Made by a program: the position numbers and the translations under genes. Positions 41,868 to 52,438 of a stretch of DNA of 64,000 nucleotides are shown in pieces. The first letter of the stretch is position 1, and each line of letters begins with the position of its first letter. Source of the stretch: Lepidostoma basale (taxonomy: Eukaryota; Arthropoda; Insecta; Trichoptera; Lepidostomatidae); assembly GCA_022606425.2 (NCBI GenBank), contig JAHDVF020001018.1:682001-746000 (forward strand). Direction: 5' to 3'. A model generated the notes under the pieces. It worked only from the letters and a program-made list of their open reading frames with translations, did no database searches and was not told the DNA's origin.

Positions 41868-42090
41868 CGTGTTTTTTTTTTCTTATATATAACAGGTCGT
41901 TTGAACCCAATTACTGAATACAATTTATTTTTAGCTATTATATTGATTCTTATGACATGTGATAGGTAGCCAATATATCGCCATTTTATCGTCACGAGAA
42001 TTCTACACCAGACCAAAAACAGTGTGACAATCACACTGCCATCGCCGGAAATCGAACCCGGACCTTCGGTATGGAAGTCGGTACGGTAGT
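41868..42090 (-). mobile_element. SINE1, nearly full length, minus strand
   Basis: From 3' to 5' on plus: tail hairpin-like aggtcgtttgaacccaatta, body catgtgataggtagccaata, ttctacaccagaccaaaaac, agtgtgacaatcacactgcc, then head B box (aatcgaacccggacc). Head A box is altered. The tail differs from the SINE1 tail at 5805-5880. Confidence 0.75.
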
Positions 42091-42889
42091 CGAAGGTGTT
42101 ATTTCAGCATATAATCTTCAGTTTCACACATTCATATTCCCGTGAACTTGACTGCGAGCGAAATATTTTATGAATCGGGTAAAAAAACGTCAAACAATCA
42201 TGGCTATTGTAAAGTTGCAGTATCTACAATGATCACGTTTTAAGACTTGACCTCCACCGATTGGCTGAGTGAACCTGGCACGGCATGAATGCTTGGCCAA
42301 TGACACCGACACCGAGGTTATTATCTATTCACTTTGCTCGCTGTTCGTGTTGTGTGCAATCGACATTGGTTTTCCGATGTCGTGCCACAGCCGCCACAAC
42401 AATCACAAACCGTAATATAATTAGGGCGGCTGTTAATAGACACGAAGCTTCTACAACTATTGCCAAACACTATAAATTTTGTCAAAATTAAACATTCAGC
42501 TCTGTTAATTGCGTAACGAACTTAAACTTTCGTAGTTAAATAACATTATCTCAGAAAACTTTTAATTCGATCATGTTTATTACCCAATTTGTGATGGAAT
42601 TGTTTACTACTGTTTGTAAAATATTTCCGAGTAAAAAAATCTCAAGAAATACCAAGAAAACCTTTTACTAGAAATCAAAAAAAAAAACATTCCTTCAGTC
42701 AGATAATGGAATTTTTAAGTGTAGTGACGCCGCTCAAACATTTGTGTCCGCGTGAAATATTTAATTAATACAAAACATATATACGATTTGGCATTGAATG
42801 TATTGTTTTTAAATTGTTACTTTTATAATATTTTATATGAAATAGGGGCCAAAAGATATGGGCTGTCATCGAATAAGAAGAAGATAAAC
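42091..42889. other. Unassigned; GC-richer patch at 42240-42440
   Basis: The patch includes cgattggctgagtg (42259) and ttggccaatgacac (42293), two CCAAT-type boxes in opposite orientation about 35 bp apart. No frame or splice pair. A regulatory role is speculation. Confidence 0.3.
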
Positions 42890-43362
42890 TAAACTAAACT
42901 TAACTAACCATCACACCGTCTCCCCAAAGTGGTAGGCAGAAAGAATGGACTGCCACACATTTCTTTCCTGACGTATTTCTCTCGCTTTCTCAACATTAAT
43001 ACATCGTGTCATGCACGAGCGTCGATTTCTCAGACTTCTCACGTGGCCGACATTCAATATTTGATTTATTTGAACGTGCCACGATTTCATCGGTCCTCCT
43101 CTATTGCTAGTTCCATTTACATCATTAACATATATATTTTTTACCATTCTTTCTTCATTCATTCTTTTCATGTGTCATGTGTGTGTTAATGATCCTTTCA
43201 TCATTTTGTTCATTACACCATCATACGCACCGCATTCACTTCTTATATTATCATTCGACACTCTATCATACATAGAGTATCACACATTCGTCTAAGAGAT
43301 CTCATTTCTACTGCATTTATTCTACTTTCATCCATATTTTGCCAGTTCCATGCTTCACTTCC
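42890..43362 (-). mobile_element. RTE-A LINE, 5'-truncated
   Basis: Minus frame 42911-43171: KRMNEERMVKNIYVNDVNGT, SNRGGPMKSWHVQINQILNV and LRNRRSCMTRCINVEKAREI, stop. Upstream frames broken but keep MNK and SVYDR segments. Ends at the join with RTE-D at about 43362 (gcttcacttcc). Tail aactaaccatcac. Confidence 0.75.
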
Positions 43363-43640
43363 CCCCGACGTCGGCTATCACTCGGAAGTACGCTTCTCTG
43401 TCCTTTTGCTACCCGGAATAACTCCCCCAACCTCCGAATTTCGATCCATTCTTTGATGCTCTCGAACCAGGACATCTGGGGTCTTCCCACATCGCATCTA
43501 TCCTTAATCTTCCCTTCACGATGAGGTGAACCAGACCGTATTTCTCGTTGCGGAGAATGTGTCCCAAATATGCAATCTTTCTAGTCTTCACATCAGACGA
43601 CAGCAATTCTCTTACTACATTGGCTCTATGTAGAACCCCA
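43363..43640 (-). mobile_element. RTE-D LINE C-terminal fragment
   Basis: Minus frame 43409-43606: MLSSDVKTRKIAYLGHILRN, EKYGLVHLIVKGRLRIDAMW. KxRKxxYLGHILRNxKY is the standard RTE-type sequence. Truncated at both sides, same orientation as the RTE-A piece next to it. Confidence 0.75.
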
Positions 43641-43669
43641 TAAATGAAAAATTATGTATTTATATTATT

Positions 43670-44215
43670 AGGATTAATTGTATCTCAATAGAGACGTAGA
43701 TGTAAATTGTTTTCTGGGAACAGAATATGATGGTCGAGGCGCTTACAGGATTTAATACCTGTCATTGGTTGGGTTGAACGATCGCTTTATGTTTAACAAC
43801 ATTCCCCATTCCGCCCTTCTTACGACCACCACGTCTGAGAGATTTTTGGAAGTTGTATATATGCTAGGATGCTGCGCCTATTTTCACATTTTTTAGTTCA
43901 CTCTACACTAGCGTCATCTATTACGATTGGGAAGCATTAAGCAGAAAATCTTTATTAATGCACCGTGAAAGGCTCTGCAAATCATAGAGTACTAGATTAC
44001 ACCTGGAGATGTTTATCCAATTTTTATGCCTTTAACTCGGACCAGTTTACACAACATTTTGAATGTATACAAATTCCTGTAGACAAATACTGGATTTTAC
44101 CCATTCTCAATTGAGATACAATTAATCCTTATAAAAAAATATTTTTTCCGCAATGGGTAAAATCCAGTATTTATCTATAAGAATTTGTATATGTTCATTC
44201 AAAATGTTGTGTATT
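43670..44215. mobile_element. P7 element, full length, plus inverted partial copy
   Basis: Inverted ends AGGATTAATTGTATCTCAAT (43670-43689) and the exact reverse complement at 44110-44129. Interior markers gggttgaacgatcgctttat and cgaccaccacgtctgaga. Right after the end, 44137-44215 carries an inverted copy of the right end (gcaatgggtaaaatccagta). Non-coding. Confidence 0.75.
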
Positions 44216-44717
44216 TATATTGTTAAAATGTAATTTTTCTATTTTAAGTATTTATATTGTACGTCAACATCTTAGTAATAGCAAAATTATTTAGTTTTAG
44301 AATATCTTAGGCACGATACAATGCAAGTCAAATATATATATTTTTGTTTACGATTATCTATTGTGGTATCAGTTTATTAAAGAATGAATCAATCCCTGCA
44401 TATTGTGCTAGTGAAAAAAAAACCCTATTAATTCTTAATACCCTATTGTGTATTAAAGATCGAATAAAAACGTTTTTTCGTGATTATTAGAGCATATTGT
44501 ATCCACCAGACACAAAAGAATACAATAGAATTTGTAACAAATAACAAATTATTTGAAACTTTGTTTTTCTTTTTTCTTTAGAAGCTATTGAGTTCCAAGA
44601 CGAAGCTAGTTTTTATTTTATTTTTGTTTTAAGGCCTACAGAAAAAAACATAAATATATGCACTATAAAAAACCTTTTATTAACAAGAAATTTCAAAACT
44701 AAAATATGGTAATAATA
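44216..44717. other. No feature recognised
   Basis: AT-rich. No matched repeat. Confidence 0.4.
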
Positions 44718-44856
44718 ACTATATCGACGTGCATGCATTACACGATGTATCAATGTTGAAGAAGCGAGATAAGTATGTCATGAACGAAAAATATGGAAGT
44801 CCATTATTTCTGAATACCCCTTCGGAGAGACGGTGTGATGGTTAGTTTGTTAATGT
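44718..44856 (+). mobile_element. RTE-A LINE 3' scrap
   Basis: tatcgacgtgcatgcattac (RRACM segment), caatgttgaagaagcgagat (NVEEAR), then the YPFGET equivalent and gatggttagtttgttaatg. Confidence 0.65.
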
Positions 44857-44869
44857 TTCTTTTTTATAT

Positions 44870-44948
44870 ACTTTTATACAACACTTACATTTATTAAAAA
44901 ACAAACAATATTAAACATGTTTCGGACTAACCAGCCCTTCATCAAGAT
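44870..44948 (-). mobile_element. P-type core, separate family
   Basis: Minus core at 44914-44946: TTGATGA, A, GGGCT-GGTT-AGTCC (one G-U), GAAA, CATG, TT. The hammerhead-like order is kept, with T for the first C. Flank acacttacatttattaaaaa resembles P3 ends. Confidence 0.5.
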
Positions 44949-44949
44949 A

Positions 44950-45118
44950 TTCTTCTTCTTCTTCTTCCTCAGCCTATTCCTGTCCAATCCTGGACAAAGG
45001 CCTCCTCCATTTGCTTCCATGTCATTCTGTCCTGTGCAGACTGCATCCAGGTTATTCCGACGTGTCTGTTTAGATCATCCTTCTCTTCGCCGTCCACGGT
45101 CTCTAAGTCAGCAGTCAA
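44950..45118 (-). mobile_element. RTE-C LINE 3' end
   Basis: Minus strand: DRGRRREG-like text, DAVCTGQNDMEANGGGLCPG and ending DWTGIG, stop, then a (GAA)n tail (ttcttcttcttcttcc, 44952-44967). Fits an RTE-type LINE 3' end; frames are broken. Confidence 0.55.
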
Positions 45119-45444
45119 GATGTTATATAAATATTTAAAATATTTTAATTTGTTTACAAATATGGTCAGTTTTGACAGATGTTAATTTTTTTAATAAATG
45201 TGAGTGTTGTTGTATACAAGTTATAAAAAAAGAAACATTAAACATCTACAACACAAAGTTATGGTGTACATAAAAGAAAAGTTAGTTTGTTATGTAGTTT
45301 AAATATTGTATTATATATACAATCGAACTCGATTATAATTAAAAATAAAAAATTATTTCAAAAACATATGTGATTGAATATTATAAACACATTTATTTTA
45401 CTTTCATATACATATTTTCTTAAATAATAAATGGATAATTTATT
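45119..45444. other. No feature recognised
   Basis: AT-rich; aaaaaaagaaacattaaacatctac at 45225-45250 resembles the sequence at about 22775, a short unassigned repeat. Confidence 0.35.
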
Positions 45445-45655
45445 TATTGTTTTTTGAAGAATGGTGTATAACTCAATATTCAATGCGAATATATCATATC
45501 AATTAAAACATCTGCTTTCTAGAAGTTTCATTATATTTTAAATGAATAACATGATTCACCTTGCTGTTTTTCAATTCATAATGCAAGGCGAAATATGTTA
45601 ATTCTGAAAATATAATAAAACTTCTCGAAAACAGACTTATCGTTCATTTTAATTA
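45445..45655. mobile_element. P1 element, decayed
   Basis: Left end attgttttttgaagaatggt, arm atctgctttctagaagtttc, centre attcaccttgctgtttttca and aatgcaaggcgaaatatgtt, right arm aaaacttctcgaaaacagac. Core hairpin mostly lost. Confidence 0.65.
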
Positions 45656-45765
45656 AGGGACTATTCATATTACCAAGAGCACAAAAAACTACAACTACGT
45701 AATTAATAAAAATAACTAAGAGTCAGAATTATATATCAGATAAGAGTTTCCATTCCCTATGTTAC

Positions 45766-45832
45766 AAATGTGAAAAGCAATGGGAAACTACCACATTAAA
45801 GGCCCAATTGGCATCTCAAGAACTGGCAAAAG
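45766..45832 (+). repeat. Dispersed repeat, pair with 280-345
   Basis: aatgtgaaaagcaatgggaa, then actaccacattaaaggccca and attggcatctcaagaac. Matches 280-345. Confidence 0.6.
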
Positions 45833-46397
45833 ACATTAGACTTTACTGCATATCAATTCTTAGGATTGAAACATAAAAAAGGTTCAAATTTTATGTTAGA
45901 AAATTATTTTAAAAAACGTTATAAATATATGGAAGAAGTTTTACGTCCTTTGTTTTAATATTATATATCTACATACGTTTAAGATTAGGTATTATGTAAT
46001 AATATGAATAATTTTATGAGCTTTATGATTTTTATATTGGGTAATAGATTTTATTCTCCGTGTATTGGCGACGGTGGGGAATCGATATAACAGATGGAAT
46101 TCGCGATGAAAGTGGGCCAATAGCGAAGGTTAGGGTCAATCGGAACTCCGTAGAGGGCGGGGGCGGGACGGGGTGGGCGGTAGCAGAATGTGGGGTACGT
46201 GACTCGTCCTTCGCCAGATCGATTTGATAAATCATTCCTATATTATTATCACGAATTATGCCACATCGAAGCGTTACTCTTCCTCATTCGAAAACAAAAA
46301 TCCAGTGTATATGTATATATTTTTTGATACACTTAAAATTGGAATAACGTAATGACGATTATTTTTATGAATTAATACATTTTTTAGATTTTTTTTT
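45833..46397. other. Unassigned; GC-rich patch at 46130-46215
   Basis: ggagggcgggggcgggacgg-like sequence (46150-46172) stands out from AT-rich flanks. No ORF with splice sites. Not matched to any repeat here. Confidence 0.35.
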
Positions 46398-47215
46398 TGT
46401 ATACAAATACTTGTAGACAAATACTGGATTTTCACAAGAAATTGGAGCAAGTTACTGAATTTACGTATCTGGGAAGCATGTTTACAAGGGACGGAAAAAT
46501 GGAGAAAGACATCGAAAGGAGGGATGGTGCTGGGAATAAAATAAATGGCGCACTCAAAGTCATTACTGCAAATAGAAATATATCGACAGAAGCAAAGATG
46601 GCAGTACACAATGGAGTTCTAGTGCCAACCCTCATGTATGGAAGTGAAGCTTGGAGCTGGCAAAAGAAGGATGAAAGCAAGATAAACGCCGTAGAAATGA
46701 GATCACTAAAAAGAATGTGCGGGAAAACGTTGTATGATAGAATACCAAACGATGAAATAAGAAAGAAATGTAAGGCAGATGACTGCATCATGAATAAAAT
46801 TAAAAAAGGATCCCTGAGATGGTTCGGACATATGGAACGAATGGATGAGAGTAGAATGGTTAAAAAATTATACACAAGCAGTGTGAGTGGGAAAAGAAGC
46901 CGAGGACGACCGAGGAAAACATGGCATGACCAAATTAATCAATTACTAAAAGGCGGCCACATTCGAAGTCGGAACAATCGATGTGCGTGCATGGTACGAT
47001 GTATGGATGTAGAGGAAGCTCGAGAGGTATGCCAGGACAGGCCAGTGTGGCGATCCATCCTCTCTGCCTACCCCTCCGGGGAAATGGCGTGATGGTTAGT
47101 TAGTTAGTTAGTTTACCCATTGTGGGTTAATCATATTTTAAGGATTAATTTAATTTAACTACCATATTCTGTTTCCAAATAATTTACATCTTCGTCTCGT
47201 TTGAGATACAATTAA
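46398..47215. mobile_element. P7 element split by RTE-A
   Basis: P7 right-end sequence gtatacaaatacttgtagac and aaatactggattttcac (46398-46434) is followed by RTE-A. P7 resumes at 47114 with tttacccattgtgggttaat and an inverted left end (catcttcgtctcgtttgaga, tacaattaatt). Removing the LINE restores ggatttt-acccattg. Confidence 0.65.
46436..47113 (+). mobile_element. RTE-A LINE, 5'-truncated, uninterrupted frame
   Basis: Frame 46397-47092 has no stop over the LINE part: LEQVTEFTYLGSMFTRDGKM, INGALKVITANRNISTEAKM, LMYGSEAWSWQKKDESKINA, KGSLRWFGHMERMDESRMVK, RGRPRKTWHDQINQLLKGGH, VWRSILSAYPSGEMA, stop. Post-RT region only. Tail (GTTA)n at 47093-47112. Its sequence differs from the 37327 copy at many residues, so it is a different subfamily. 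Confidence 0.85.
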
Positions 47216-47564
47216 TTAATACATTGTTTTATCCACTTTTGACGAAGAAGATTTTTTTGATGTTTTTCGAAGTTTTACGTCATGAAAGTTAATGTGTAAC
47301 ATAAGGTGGATCTTTTGTTTAAAATTGCTTTGTATAAATGTTTTTGGCAACTTGTTGGGTGAAATGGCAATTTGTTTTCTGTCTTAAGCGGTTCATTTGC
47401 TATATCAATAGCTATGTAATAAATTGCACTCAATCCAAAACTTGCATTCAAAAAATTCTTTTCATAACTCAAAACCCCATTGATCTCGTGTTAATATTAT
47501 GTATTTATTTATTTAAATTCTATTTAATTTGAATAATCTATCATATGAAAAGAGATTTTTTTTC
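47216..47564. other. No feature recognised
   Basis: AT-rich. No matched repeat. Confidence 0.4.
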
Positions 47565-47790
47565 CTTGTATACAACGGGTCATTTGAACCCAATTACTGT
47601 ATACAAATTATTTTAGCTATTACATTGATTCTTATGACATGTGATAGGTAGACAATCTATCACCATTTTATGGTCACGAGAATTCTACACCAAACCAAAG
47701 ACAGTGTGACAATCACACTGCTATCGCCGGGAATCGAAACCGGGCCCTTCGATATGGAAGTCAGAGCTCTTACCACTCTGCCACAGTTTG
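47565..47790 (-). mobile_element. SINE1, nearly full length, minus strand
   Basis: The best SINE1 copy. Tail at 47570-47605: gtatacaacgggtcatttga and acccaattactgtatac, whose ends are inverted. Then body cttatgacatgtgataggta, ttctacaccaaaccaaagac, agtgtgacaatcacactgct, head B box gggaatcgaaaccgggccc and A-box region cttaccactctgccaca. Confidence 0.8.
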
Positions 47791-48019
47791 TAACAGTGTT
47801 CCAAATAAGACAGTTAATAATCTTGATGTATTATAGTATTTCCACTAAAAGTATTAATTATTAAAACCTGTCTGATTTATATTTATTATATAAAACTTTG
47901 AAAAACTACTTCCGGTAAATCCGATGCTTAATCATAAAGGATAAAAAATACAAACAAACACTACAATAAAGTTATATTTTTTTAGTAATTGATTCAATTG
48001 CATCATGTACGTTTTCTTT

Positions 48020-48450
48020 TTCTTTATTCGTTTCTTCTTTACTGAGGGTCGTGATCCCCGGAGCTGTCCGTGGCTAAAACAAAACGCCTCCAATCATCTC
48101 TGTTCTCTGTAGCCCGCATCGCCGAGTCGAGGTTTCCTCAAGTCATATATCCTTAATCTGATAACTCCACCGCGCCGGAGATTTGCCTCTACTTATTTCC
48201 CACTTATTTCCGCTTATATCCCGGTTACCCAGGTCTCATGGCTATGTGACCAAAAAAACTCAATCGCCGACTGCATGTTACAGATCTTCCTGTTATTTTG
48301 AGCTCACTAAGAACTGGGTCGTTCGTCCTTTTTGCAGTCTACGATATCTTCATCATGCGACGTCATCACCACATTTCAATGGTGTCCTGGCGCGGTCACA
48401 GGATTTCATTATCTAAGTTTCAGCAGCGTAAAGAAATATTGGGAAAATGA
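48020..48450 (-). mobile_element. Probable LINE 3' fragment
   Basis: Minus strand has broken frames with LRWSYRIRIYDLRKPRLGDA-like text and a 3' tail rich in GAA (tttctttttctttattcgtt). Less AT-rich than surroundings. Fits an RTE-type C-terminus, weakly. Confidence 0.4.
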
Positions 48451-49249
48451 GGGTGCGTATCATGTGATTAGTAATAACAAATAAGTACCGGCCTATAAAA
48501 TAATGTTTTATTATCACAGGTAAAATTGTATTTAAAATTTCGTAAACATAAGGCATTATGCTGTGGGATTCCGTTTTTTTTTAAACGAAAATAATTTGAC
48601 ACTTTTGAGTTTATTTATACTAACATGTTTTAATGTATACTATCTTATAGTTTAAAGATATTCTATACTTAACATGTAAAGATAAATGAATTTAAAAATA
48701 GCATCAGTAACGTTTCCATCACTAAAAATGTATTTGTTTACATTGGTTTTTTTGTTTACATTTAGATTTATTAGTCTGTAATGTAAACTTTTTTAATCGT
48801 TTATATTTGGGGTAGCATGCAGATGGTCTTATATTATTGTTTCTATGTTACCCTTAATAAGCTGTTCAGATAAATAAAATGATTTCATAAAACATTATAT
48901 GTACATTAAAACTATTAATGTCATATTACTTTCTAGAAATCACGTTTCAATTCTCATCATTTCTTTCGACAAGCCATTACAAGTAAAATGACCTTCGTTG
49001 GAAATGGTTCCTTCTGTTTATATTTAATACCAAGCAAGGTTAGCGCATCAATCGTTGTGGGAATAAGTTCTTACTGCAAAGCAAACTAAAATAAATTAAA
49101 ATTGATGTAATTTTACAATTGATTTATTTTTTCAAGAACGTTTTATAGCGCATTTGTGATATAATATTGCGCAGTGATAATTATAAATAAGGCTTTTTAT
49201 TTAGTTAATTATATTAGTTAATACTCAAACTTTGGACTATAGAAGAGAG
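48451..49249. other. Mostly unassigned
   Basis: cataaggcattatgctgtgg and gattccg at 48547-48574 resembles the P6-associated terminal sequence. Otherwise nothing matched. Confidence 0.35.
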
Positions 49250-49640
49250 AGTGTTCCTATTATTTATTGTTTCTTGAACAATGAAGTATAACTCCATATT
49301 AAACCATTTATAGGAATTAAAACGTCTAATTTGTGAATCTATAACTATAATAAGAATGCTTATCAACGTTTATTATTGTAGTAAGCGGAAGTGAAATGTT
49401 TTACGTGCACCTACGAAAATGTTACATTTTTGAATAAAAACATATGTTTTCTAGAAGTTTTATTTTATTTTACACGATTGATTCGCCATGCTTAGGCAAT
49501 ATCAGATGTCAAATACCTTAACAAGGGGAAACGTGTCATTCCCGTAAAAATTAACAAAACTTCTAGAAATTTTTATTTCATTTCTGTTAATGATTTAATA
49601 TAGAGTGTTACAAAATTGTTTGAGAACGATAAAATATAAT
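49250..49640. mobile_element. P1 element, decayed and enlarged
   Basis: Left end ttattgtttcttgaacaatg (49261). A 100-bp unrelated stretch lies before the arm acatatgttttctagaagtt (49440). Centre gattgattcgccatgcttag and accttaacaaggggaaacgt, right arm aacttctagaaatttttatt. Confidence 0.6.
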
Positions 49641-49659
49641 AATATATATTATTGACACT

Positions 49660-49990
49660 TTCCTCATTTGCAATGTTTCAAGCATCTTCTACGAGTACTC
49701 AAGTATTTGTAATCGTGGTCTCAATCGTATAATTATTAAACTTTAATATATTTATTATTGAATGAACAATGATGTTAAATTAATGTACATTAACACATTT
49801 AAAAAAAACCTAGCTAACGTCTGGGATAGTTATTATTTCACAATGCGAAAAATTGTCTTCGTAAATTTACATAAAAATATTTACTGCAAATGTCAAATTT
49901 CATGGCAGCAATCTCTATTCCAAATATCAAATTTTATTTCAAAACAAAATCACATTTAAAAAAATATGTATCTAAAATCTATCTAACTAA
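49660..49990. repeat. Local duplication, partner at 50908-51300
   Basis: 49668-49735 (caatgtttcaagcatcttct, acgagtactcaagtatttgt) is an inverted copy of 50908-50990. 49820-49990 (atttcacaatgcgaaaaatt, ttactgcaaatgtc) is a direct copy of 51135-51300. Non-coding. Confidence 0.75.
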
Positions 49991-49995
49991 TACTA

Positions 49996-50135
49996 AATCG
50001 GGATCTAGGGAACAGATGGCTTGGCTCCCCCCGATCCAGGGGACATGGGACAAGCCCGGACACGACCAGATTCCTTGTTTATAATGATGAGCTATTTTCT
50101 GCTTACATTGAAGATTGTAAAAAAATGCCATTGAT
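49996..50135 (+). mobile_element. SINE2, tRNA-derived
   Basis: Head cgggatctagggaacagatg, gatccaggggacatggga, caagcccggacacgaccaga, then body ttccttgtttataatgatga and gctattttctgcttacattg. Matches the minus copy at 24545-24697. The B-box-like stretch is more altered here. Confidence 0.65.
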
Positions 50136-50154
50136 TCAAATTCATGAGTTACCA

Positions 50155-50235
50155 TGAAAGGTATGACAGAAATGAAAAGTGAGGCAGTCCATTCTTTCTG
50201 CCTACCCCGGCGTGATGGTTAGTTAGTTGGTTTAG
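50155..50235 (+). mobile_element. RTE-A LINE 3' scrap
   Basis: gaaaggtatgacagaaatga, gtgaggcagtccattctttc, tgcctaccccggcgtgatgg, with gttagttagttgg tail. Follows SINE2. Confidence 0.6.
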
Positions 50236-50739
50236 TAAATATATTAATAAATATTTATTTTGCATCATGGCTCAAACAACAATAAATAAATATTTATTGG
50301 TTCGAACACAAACAAGCTTATACCAAACATAATATTTTTTTCTGAGATGGCCAACCATTGTATTGAATTTGACCATAGTTTTGACAAAAATGACACAATA
50401 TTTCTACACATAATTAACAATAGCAACAAAAAAAAAACGTGGATGTTTAGAAATCCTCAAGTCGGTGAAATTAGGTTAAAACATAATTAATAATCAGATT
50501 CCTCCTTTTACTCCTTTCTCCTTAAATGCTTTGTCTAATTTTAGTCTTCCAAGCTCCCATTCCCTATTTTATGCAAATTAATCTGTTATTAATGTCAATA
50601 TTACTTATAATTATTGTTTATTATTACATATTATTTCTTACTGATAAAAATAAGTATTTGTGCTTAAAGCAATTAGTCCAGGTTATTTTTAAATTTTTTA
50701 ATGTATCGTTCCTTTATATTGTATCGATTTTTAAATGCT
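50236..50739. other. No feature recognised
   Basis: AT-rich. A 94-codon hydrophobic plus frame at 50526-50810 is composition-driven and runs into P6. Confidence 0.4.
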
Positions 50740-50870
50740 TTTTTATTAGTCTTTCTTTATTTTGTTTTTTTTATTATATATTTACATACGAAGACGGAGG
50801 TCTCCTCTGAAACATGTCGTGATTTTTAATATTTTAGTGGATAATAAACAAAGATATTTTTCAGTTTCCA
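50740..50870 (+). mobile_element. P6 element
   Basis: Core at 50784-50818: ACAT, ACGAAGA, C, GGAGG-TCT-CCTCT, GAAA, CATG, TC, GTG. ACGAAGA replaces CTGAAGA. Flanks ttagtctttctttattttgt and agtggataataaacaaag match 22450 and 22535. Confidence 0.65.
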
Positions 50871-50907
50871 ATGTGTATAACAATAAATAAATTAAAGTTA
50901 AATATTT

Positions 50908-51300
50908 GCCTGAGACTACGACTACAAATACTTGAGAACTCGTAGAAGATGCTTGAAACATTGTAAGTGAGTGAGGAAAGTGTCAAGAAACGAGGACATT
51001 AATTTAATTTGCCTCGGATCATTAAGTGAGCGCTGTGGGCGGCGCGAAGGATATTTTCTCTCTGCCGAGAATAAGCGTGAGGCGCTCCTCGTTCTGTGGG
51101 AACAGACAACACTTTTATTTGGATGCGCCGGGGATGGTTATTATTTCACAATGCGAAAAATTGTCTTTGTAAAATTTTACATAAAAAAAATATTTACTGC
51201 AAATATCAAATTTCATAGCAGCAATCTCTATTCAAAATATCAAAATCATTTCAAAACAAAAACATATTTGAAAAAAATATGTATCCAATATCTAACAACA
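50908..51300. repeat. Local duplication, partner at 49660-49990
   Basis: The inverted part (gtagaagatgcttgaaacat at 50941) and the direct part (51135-51300) are separated by a GC-richer, apparently unique 130 bp (gcgctgtgggcggcgcgaag). The direct part is cut by RTE-A at about 51296 and resumes at 51766 (aatctacctaactaatactc). Confidence 0.7.
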
Positions 51301-51765
51301 ACAAACCATCACGCCGTTTCCCCATAGGGGTAGGCAGAGAGAATGGACCGCCACACTACTCTATCCTGACATACCTCTCTAGGTCCTCCACATTCATATA
51401 GCGAGTCATACACGCACGTCGATTCTTCCGGTTTCTGACATGACCAACCTTTAAAATTGGATTAATTTTGTCATATGTTTTCTTCGGTTTACCTCGACCC
51501 CGTACTCCATTGACATCGTTAACGTAACTGTTTTAACCATTCTTTCTTCACCCATGCGCTCCATATGTCCGAACCAACGCAGCAATCCTTTCATAAGTTT
51601 GTTCATAATACCTTCTTTCGCTCTACATTCCTTTCTTATACCAGCATTTGAGATTCTGTTGTACATCGTTCTACCACACATACGTCTTAGGGACCTCATC
51701 TCTACCGCATTTATTCTGCTATCATCCTTCTTCTGGCAGTTCCATGCTTCGCTTCCATACATAAG
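51296..51765 (-). mobile_element. RTE-A LINE, 5'-truncated
   Basis: Minus frame 51451-51762: MYGSEAWNCQKKDDSRINAV, EMRSLRRMCGRTMYNRISNA and KGLLRWFGHMERMGEERMVK, then a frameshift before VTLTMSMEYGVE. The 3' end is near 51303 with GTTGTTGTT-type tail. It lies inside a duplicated block whose other copy (49970-49990) lacks it. Confidence 0.8.
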
Positions 51766-52040
51766 AATCTACCTAACTAATACTCTTTATCGTCATTTTT
51801 AATTGTTTTTTATTTTACAATTTTTTTTTAAATATATTAATTTAAGCAAAGTTAAAAAAAATAAAGAAAGCTTTATTAAAATTAAAATATGTTCAGTAAA
51901 AGAATTTATATAAAATAACGTTGCTTTTTTTAAATTAGAATATATCCCTATAAAATCTTTCATTAATCATTTATGTATTTTATTATGTATTTTATTTAGG
52001 CTTAGTTTAAATTTTACGATTGAAAAACCGAATATTCTGT

Positions 52041-52426
52041 AATCAATTGTTTTGGCGGAAACACTTTGATATTTTAACATTATTCACTGTTAAATTAAAA
52101 ACACTGTTTTAATATCAACAAATTAGTTTATTTTTATATATTTATTGTAACACCTGACGATGGTAACATCGGTTACCGAAACAGCCGTCGCGACGATTTT
52201 ATAAAAAAATAAACTAAATATTTGATTAATTGTATCTCAATAGAGACGAAGATGTAAATTATTTGGAAACCAAATATGGTGGTCAATTTTTCAATCCTAA
52301 AATTTAAACTAAGCATAAATTAACTACCGAATGATTAATTTAAGTTTTTATAAGGAAATTTTCTAATTAAAAAAAAAGCAACATCAATTTTTTTATATTA
52401 AAACAGCGTTTTTAATTTAACAGTGA
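52041..52426. mobile_element. P2 element with 12-bp duplication and P7 inside
   Basis: Duplication cgaatattctgt at 52029-52040 and 52427-52438. Plus core at 52150-52195: CTGACGA, T, GGTAAC-ATCG-GTTACC, GAAA, CAGCCG, TC. The left terminus tcaattgttttggcggaaac is altered slightly. A P7 piece interrupts at 52222-52340. Right terminus tttttaatttaacagtg. Confidence 0.8.
52222..52340 (+). mobile_element. P7 fragment
   Basis: gattaattgtatctcaatag, agacgaagatgtaaattatt, aaccaaatatggtggtc. Only the left P7 end is present. Confidence 0.55.
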
Positions 52427-52438
52427 CGAATATTCTGT

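Noticed and set aside
42255..42306. A promoter with paired CCAAT boxes
   Set aside because: Two short motifs alone are weak evidence, and no transcript start or downstream gene is visible.
46397..47092. A host gene of 231 codons
   Set aside because: The sequence is the C-terminal part of the RTE-A LINE, repeated many times here, with its LINE tail. The first codons come from P7.
50526..50810. A small membrane protein
   Set aside because: The hydrophobic translation follows from T-rich codons, and the frame runs into a P6 element.
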